Below are positions 60,956 through 64,000 of a DNA stretch of 64,000 bases, in pieces; position 1 is the first letter of the stretch, and each line of letters starts with the position of its first letter. The position numbers and the translations under genes are program-made. Under the pieces are notes generated by a model that was not told the DNA's origin, searched no databases, and worked only from the letters and a program-made list of their open reading frames with translations. The DNA is taken from assembly GCF_000429985.1 (NCBI RefSeq), contig NZ_AUCX01000010.1:62001-126000 (forward strand). Reading direction: 5' to 3'. This DNA comes from Maridesulfovibrio bastinii DSM 16055 (lineage in GTDB: Bacteria > Desulfobacterota > Desulfovibrionia > Desulfovibrionales > Desulfovibrionaceae).

Positions 60956-62329
60956 ATGAACTCATTCAAAGGCTTTGTTATCGCAGGAACACACAGCGGA
61001 TGCGGAAAAACTTCCGTAACTCTGGGAATTATGACAGCCCTTGCCCGCAGGGGACTGAAAGTACAGCCTTTTAAAACAGGTCCTGACTTTATTGACCCCG
61101 GGCATCACACCAGATCGGCGGGCAGAATATGCCATAATCTGGATGGCTGGATGCTCGACTCCAAGGCGCTGTGCGAAATTTTCAACCGTTACACCCAGGA
61201 TGCGGATGTTGCCGTGGTCGAGGGGGTAATGGGCCTTTATGACGGGTATAGCGCAAAAGAAGAAACAGGCTCCACCGCCCACCTTTCAAAAGAAATCGGC
61301 CTGCCTGTTATTTTAGTGGTTGATGCCCGCTCCATGGCCAGATCCGCAGCCGCACTGGTTCTTGGTTATTGCGGTTTTGACGAAGAAACCGCAGTAGCAG
61401 GTGTTATCTTCAACCGCGTCGGCAGTGAAAATCATGCCAGAACCCTGCGTGAAGCAATCGACCTGACCACTGTTCCACTTCTTGGAATTCTTCCTAACAG
61501 AGATGAGATTTCCACTCCTTCCAGACATCTGGGGCTGGTTACACCGGAACACCTTGAAGATCTTGAACAAAAATACAGTGACCTCGCAGACTGGGTGGAA
61601 GAAAACATAGATTTGGAAGCCCTGCTGGAATATATGCCGGATATTCCCAGAACTCCTTTTTTTGATGAAGTTCCGATGATTCCCAAAGTCCGGATTGGCG
61701 TTGCAAAAGATGAGGCCTTTTCTTTCTACTATGAAGAAAATATGCGCCTATTACGCAAGGCCGGAGCTGAAATAGTATTTTTCTCGCCCTTAAATGACCG
61801 CAACCTTCCCGAAGGACTGGACGGACTCTACATTGGTGGAGGATACCCGGAACTTAGTGCCTTTGATCTGGCTCAGAATACAAAACTCAAAAAAGAAATT
61901 CATGAGTTCTCAATCTCCGGAAAGCCGGTTTATGCCGAATGCGGTGGATTCATGTACCTGATGGAATCAATTTCAGCCAACAACAGGCTCTTCCCTATGT
62001 GCGGAATCTTCCCCTTCAAATCAAACATGCAGAAACGCTTTCAGGCTCTTGGCTACAGGGAGATAAAACTCACTCAGGAGACTCCTCTCGGACCGGAAGG
62101 TACAGTGATCAGAGGACACGAGTTTCATTATTCAAATCTGGATGCAGTTCCCGAAGACAGTGGCACAGCCTACGAAGTGTATGCCAGAAATGCCGAACCC
62201 AGACGTGAAGGCTACATTATAAACAATAATTCTATCGGAAGTTATATTCATCTCCACTTTGCCAGCAATCCGTCTGCAGCGGTAAATTTTGTTGAAGCCT
62301 GCCTCAAGGCCAAGGATGATACCGATTAG
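60956..62329 (+). CDS. cbiA: Cobyrinic acid a,c-diamide synthase
   Basis: The 457-residue protein has an N-terminal ATPase domain (FVIAGTHSGCGKTSVTLGIM, FKTGPDFIDPGHHT, VVEGVMGLYDG) and a C-terminal glutamine amidotransferase domain (YIGGGYPELSAFDLAQN, PVYAECGGFMYLM with the catalytic Cys). It amidates the a and c side chains of the corrin ring. The next cobalamin gene, cbiD, follows after an intervening dinB. Confidence 0.94.
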   Translation: MNSFKGFVIAGTHSGCGKTSVTLGIMTALARRGLKVQPFKTGPDFIDPGHHTRSAGRICHNLDGWMLDSKALCEIFNRYTQDADVAVVEGVMGLYDGYSAKEETGSTAHLSKEIGLPVILVVDARSMARSAAALVLGYCGFDEETAVAGVIFNRVGSENHARTLREAIDLTTVPLLGILPNRDEISTPSRHLGLVTPEHLEDLEQKYSDLADWVEENIDLEALLEYMPDIPRTPFFDEVPMIPKVRIGVAKDEAFSFYYEENMRLLRKAGAEIVFFSPLNDRNLPEGLDGLYIGGGYPELSAFDLAQNTKLKKEIHEFSISGKPVYAECGGFMYLMESISANNRLFPMCGIFPFKSNMQKRFQALGYREIKLTQETPLGPEGTVIRGHEFHYSNLDAVPEDSGTAYEVYARNAEPRREGYIINNNSIGSYIHLHFASNPSAAVNFVEACLKAKDDTD

Positions 62330-62341
62330 CCGGAAACAGCT

Positions 62342-63502
62342 ATGCAGCAATTTATAATGCATGTTGATATGGATGCTTTTTTTGCTTCCGTTGAGCAACT
62401 GGATAACCCCGAGCTGAGGGGCAAACCAGTGGCTGTTGGCGGAGAAAGCAGCCGCTCGGTCATTTCTGCGGCATCATACGAAATCCGTAAATACGGGGTA
62501 CACTCCGCAATGCCGGTAGGACAGGCTTTGAAGCTTTGTCCGCATGCTATTATTATACCTGGTAGAAGAGACCGCTATAAAGAACTGTCCAAGATCATAA
62601 TGGGGATTCTTTCAGACTATTCTCCGGTTGTGGAGCAGGCCTCAATTGATGAAGCGTATCTGGATATCACCGGGACGGAAAAACTCTTCGGTCCACCGCA
62701 AAAACTTGGTGCCACAATAAAAAAAAGGATCAAAAAGGAAACAGGTCTGACGGCATCGGTAGGAATAGCCCCTGTAAAATTTCTGGCTAAAATAGCCTCT
62801 GACCTGCAAAAACCGGATGGACTTTCCTTTATCCATCCAGATGAAGTTGAAGGCTTTATGGCTGAACTGCCTATAGAAAAAATTCCGGGGGTCGGCAAAA
62901 AATCAGTACCCCTTTTCCATTCACTGGCGGTGTACAAGGCTGCGGACCTTCTCCGTTATTCCCGTGAATTCTGGAAAAACAAAATCGGCGAACGCGGACC
63001 TGTTCTTTATAACAAAGCTCTGGGCATCGATCCTTCACGGGTGACACCTGAAAGTGCAATCAAATCCTCCAGTGCTGAAAACACATTTGGTGAAGACATA
63101 AGCAGCATAGCGGAGTTAAAAAAATGGCTGCTTATCCAGTCTGAACGAGTTGCCGGAGAACTGCGCAAAAATGAAGTTAAAGGGCGAACCGTCACTGTAA
63201 AAATCAAATACCCCGACTTCAGACAGATTACCCGCAGCAGATCACTTGAGACCCCAACTTCACACGCCATGACAATTTATGAAACCGGTTGCGCAATACT
63301 TGATGTTCTGGGAAATACCGGGCCGGTAAGACTCATTGGAATCGGAGTTTCAAATTTCGGCAAGAAACAGGTTCATTTATCCCTTTTCGAGGAAAAAGAC
63401 GAAGGACGTCTTGATAAACTTGATCAGGCCGTGGACAGAGTGCGTGAAAAATTCGGAAAATCAATGCTCACCAGAGCCGGACTGCTGGACCGCGGCAAAT
63501 GA
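62342..63502 (+). CDS. dinB: DNA polymerase IV
   Basis: The 386-residue Y-family polymerase has MHVDMDAFFASVEQLDNPELRGKPVAVGG at the start, the catalytic SIDEAYLD, VGIAPVKFLAKIASDLQKPDGL and the helix-hairpin-helix IPGVGKKS. It copies past DNA lesions with low fidelity. It starts 13 bases after cbiA and ends 13 bases before cbiD, so it is embedded in a cobalamin operon. No SOS box was apparent in the short gap upstream. Confidence 0.96.
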   Translation: MQQFIMHVDMDAFFASVEQLDNPELRGKPVAVGGESSRSVISAASYEIRKYGVHSAMPVGQALKLCPHAIIIPGRRDRYKELSKIIMGILSDYSPVVEQASIDEAYLDITGTEKLFGPPQKLGATIKKRIKKETGLTASVGIAPVKFLAKIASDLQKPDGLSFIHPDEVEGFMAELPIEKIPGVGKKSVPLFHSLAVYKAADLLRYSREFWKNKIGERGPVLYNKALGIDPSRVTPESAIKSSSAENTFGEDISSIAELKKWLLIQSERVAGELRKNEVKGRTVTVKIKYPDFRQITRSRSLETPTSHAMTIYETGCAILDVLGNTGPVRLIGIGVSNFGKKQVHLSLFEEKDEGRLDKLDQAVDRVREKFGKSMLTRAGLLDRGK

Positions 63503-63515
63503 AGGATTTAAAATT

Positions 63516-64000
63516 TTGAGCGATCTTAGAGAGGGATATACCACCGGAAGCTGTGTTGCGGCGGCGGCCAAAGCTGCGTTGCGGATGCTGGCAGGCCTTG
63601 ATATCCCGGATATCATAAGTGTTCCATTCCCCCCCGGAGCCACGAAGAACAGCAAAGGCAGAATAGAGGTTCCGCTTAAAAGCTCATCTCGTAACGGAGC
63701 GAAAGTAAGATCGGCAGTTATTAAAGACGGAGGCGATGATCCTGACGCGACACACGGGGCTGAAATAGCGACCGAGGTTGAACTTCTGGCAGGAGAGGAG
63801 CCACTTTCGGTTGAACTCGACGGCGGCACAGGGGTTGGCCGGGTCACGCTGCCGGGATTACCGGTTGAAGTAGGTCAGGCGGCCATAAATCCATCTCCGC
63901 GCGCTCAGATACTCTGCTCCATAAGCGAAGAATTACAGCTCATAAAAAAGCTGCGCCCTTCTTTCCCGGAGACCGGGATACTGCGGGTTACAGTCGAGGT
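63516..64000 (+). CDS. cbiD: Cobalt-precorrin-5B C1-methyltransferase, N-terminal part
   Basis: A TTG start at 63516 follows GAAGGA by about nine bases. The frame stays open to the window edge (161 codons visible). It begins with the CbiD signature REGYTTGSCVAAAAKAALRM and continues with RNGAKVRSAVIKDGGDDPDATHGAEI, VGRVTLPGLPVEVGQAAINP and PRAQI. The enzyme methylates C1 of cobalt-precorrin-5B in the anaerobic cobalamin route. The C-terminal half lies outside the window. Confidence 0.93.
   Translation, partial: MSDLREGYTTGSCVAAAAKAALRMLAGLDIPDIISVPFPPGATKNSKGRIEVPLKSSSRNGAKVRSAVIKDGGDDPDATHGAEIATEVELLAGEEPLSVELDGGTGVGRVTLPGLPVEVGQAAINPSPRAQILCSISEELQLIKKLRPSFPETGILRVTVE

Noticed and set aside
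62342-63502. SOS box for dinB
   Set aside because: No sequence resembling a LexA site was visible in the 12-base gap upstream, and the promoter is likely that of the cobalamin operon.

Overview
The window reads as a chromosomal segment of a moderately AT-rich Gram-negative anaerobe. The best fit I can infer is a marine Desulfovibrionaceae member (Maridesulfovibrio-like). The evidence is the mix of DUF169 and DUF1847 proteins, an iron-sulfur aldo/keto reductase, Tat- and Sec-exported redox accessory proteins, a tripartite tricarboxylate transporter and cobalamin genes. No rRNA, CRISPR array, prophage or insertion sequence was seen. There is one tRNA gene, tRNA-Thr(CGU).

Layout. 1-884 is the C-terminal part of an IlvD/Edd dehydratase. 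1137-8484 (minus) holds a three-gene envelope cluster (LURP-one-related domain protein, transglutaminase-like protein, TPR protein), an AsmA-like protein, a small secreted protein and a DUF805 membrane protein. 8845-17358 is an AraC regulator divergent from a ten-gene cluster: Fe-S aldo/keto reductase, alpha/beta hydrolase, cyclophilin-like protein, cytoplasmic cupin, exported cupin, exported carboxymuconolactone-decarboxylase-like protein, flavoprotein, Tat-leader tautomerase, exported duplicated cyclophilin-like protein and Tat-exported flavoprotein. 17399-19357 carries a decayed asparagine synthase and a lone glycosyltransferase. 19669-21538 is a DUF169 gene divergent from a LysR gene.

21693-28747 is an agmatine deiminase pathway locus: Lrp-type regulator, a sodium/solute symporter broken by an in-frame amber codon, putrescine carbamoyltransferase, agmatine deiminase, an APC permease and carbamate kinase. 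Together these convert agmatine to putrescine and yield ATP. 29489-34757 repeats the theme of the first cluster: a second YqhC-like AraC regulator with an iron alcohol dehydrogenase, then an exported paralogue of the alpha/beta hydrolase, an acetyltransferase and a divergent LysR regulator. 34902-39395 is a sigma-54 regulator with a recognisable -24/-12 promoter driving a KdgT-type permease and a two-subunit UxaA/SuyAB-type lyase.

39508-45019 (minus) is a GntR regulator, an imidazolonepropionase-like amidohydrolase, an AroM-family protein and a polar amino-acid ABC transporter. A phased array of GntR-like operators lies upstream of the transporter. 45443-50216 holds a DUF1847 protein, TctABC and a PAS/HTH regulator. 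50880-64000 is mostly housekeeping: PatB-type C-S lyase, tRNA-Thr, an ATP-grasp enzyme with a flavin-binding partner, exodeoxyribonuclease III, TrmJ, TPR protein, CbiA, DNA polymerase IV and CbiD. Three very small genes with good ribosome binding sites also lie here.

The best candidate for an undescribed system is 10063-17358. Its enzyme classes (cupin, flavoprotein, cyclophilin-like) occur in both unexported and exported forms, and the gene junctions carry strong hairpins. All functional calls rest on motif recognition by eye. No database search was run.
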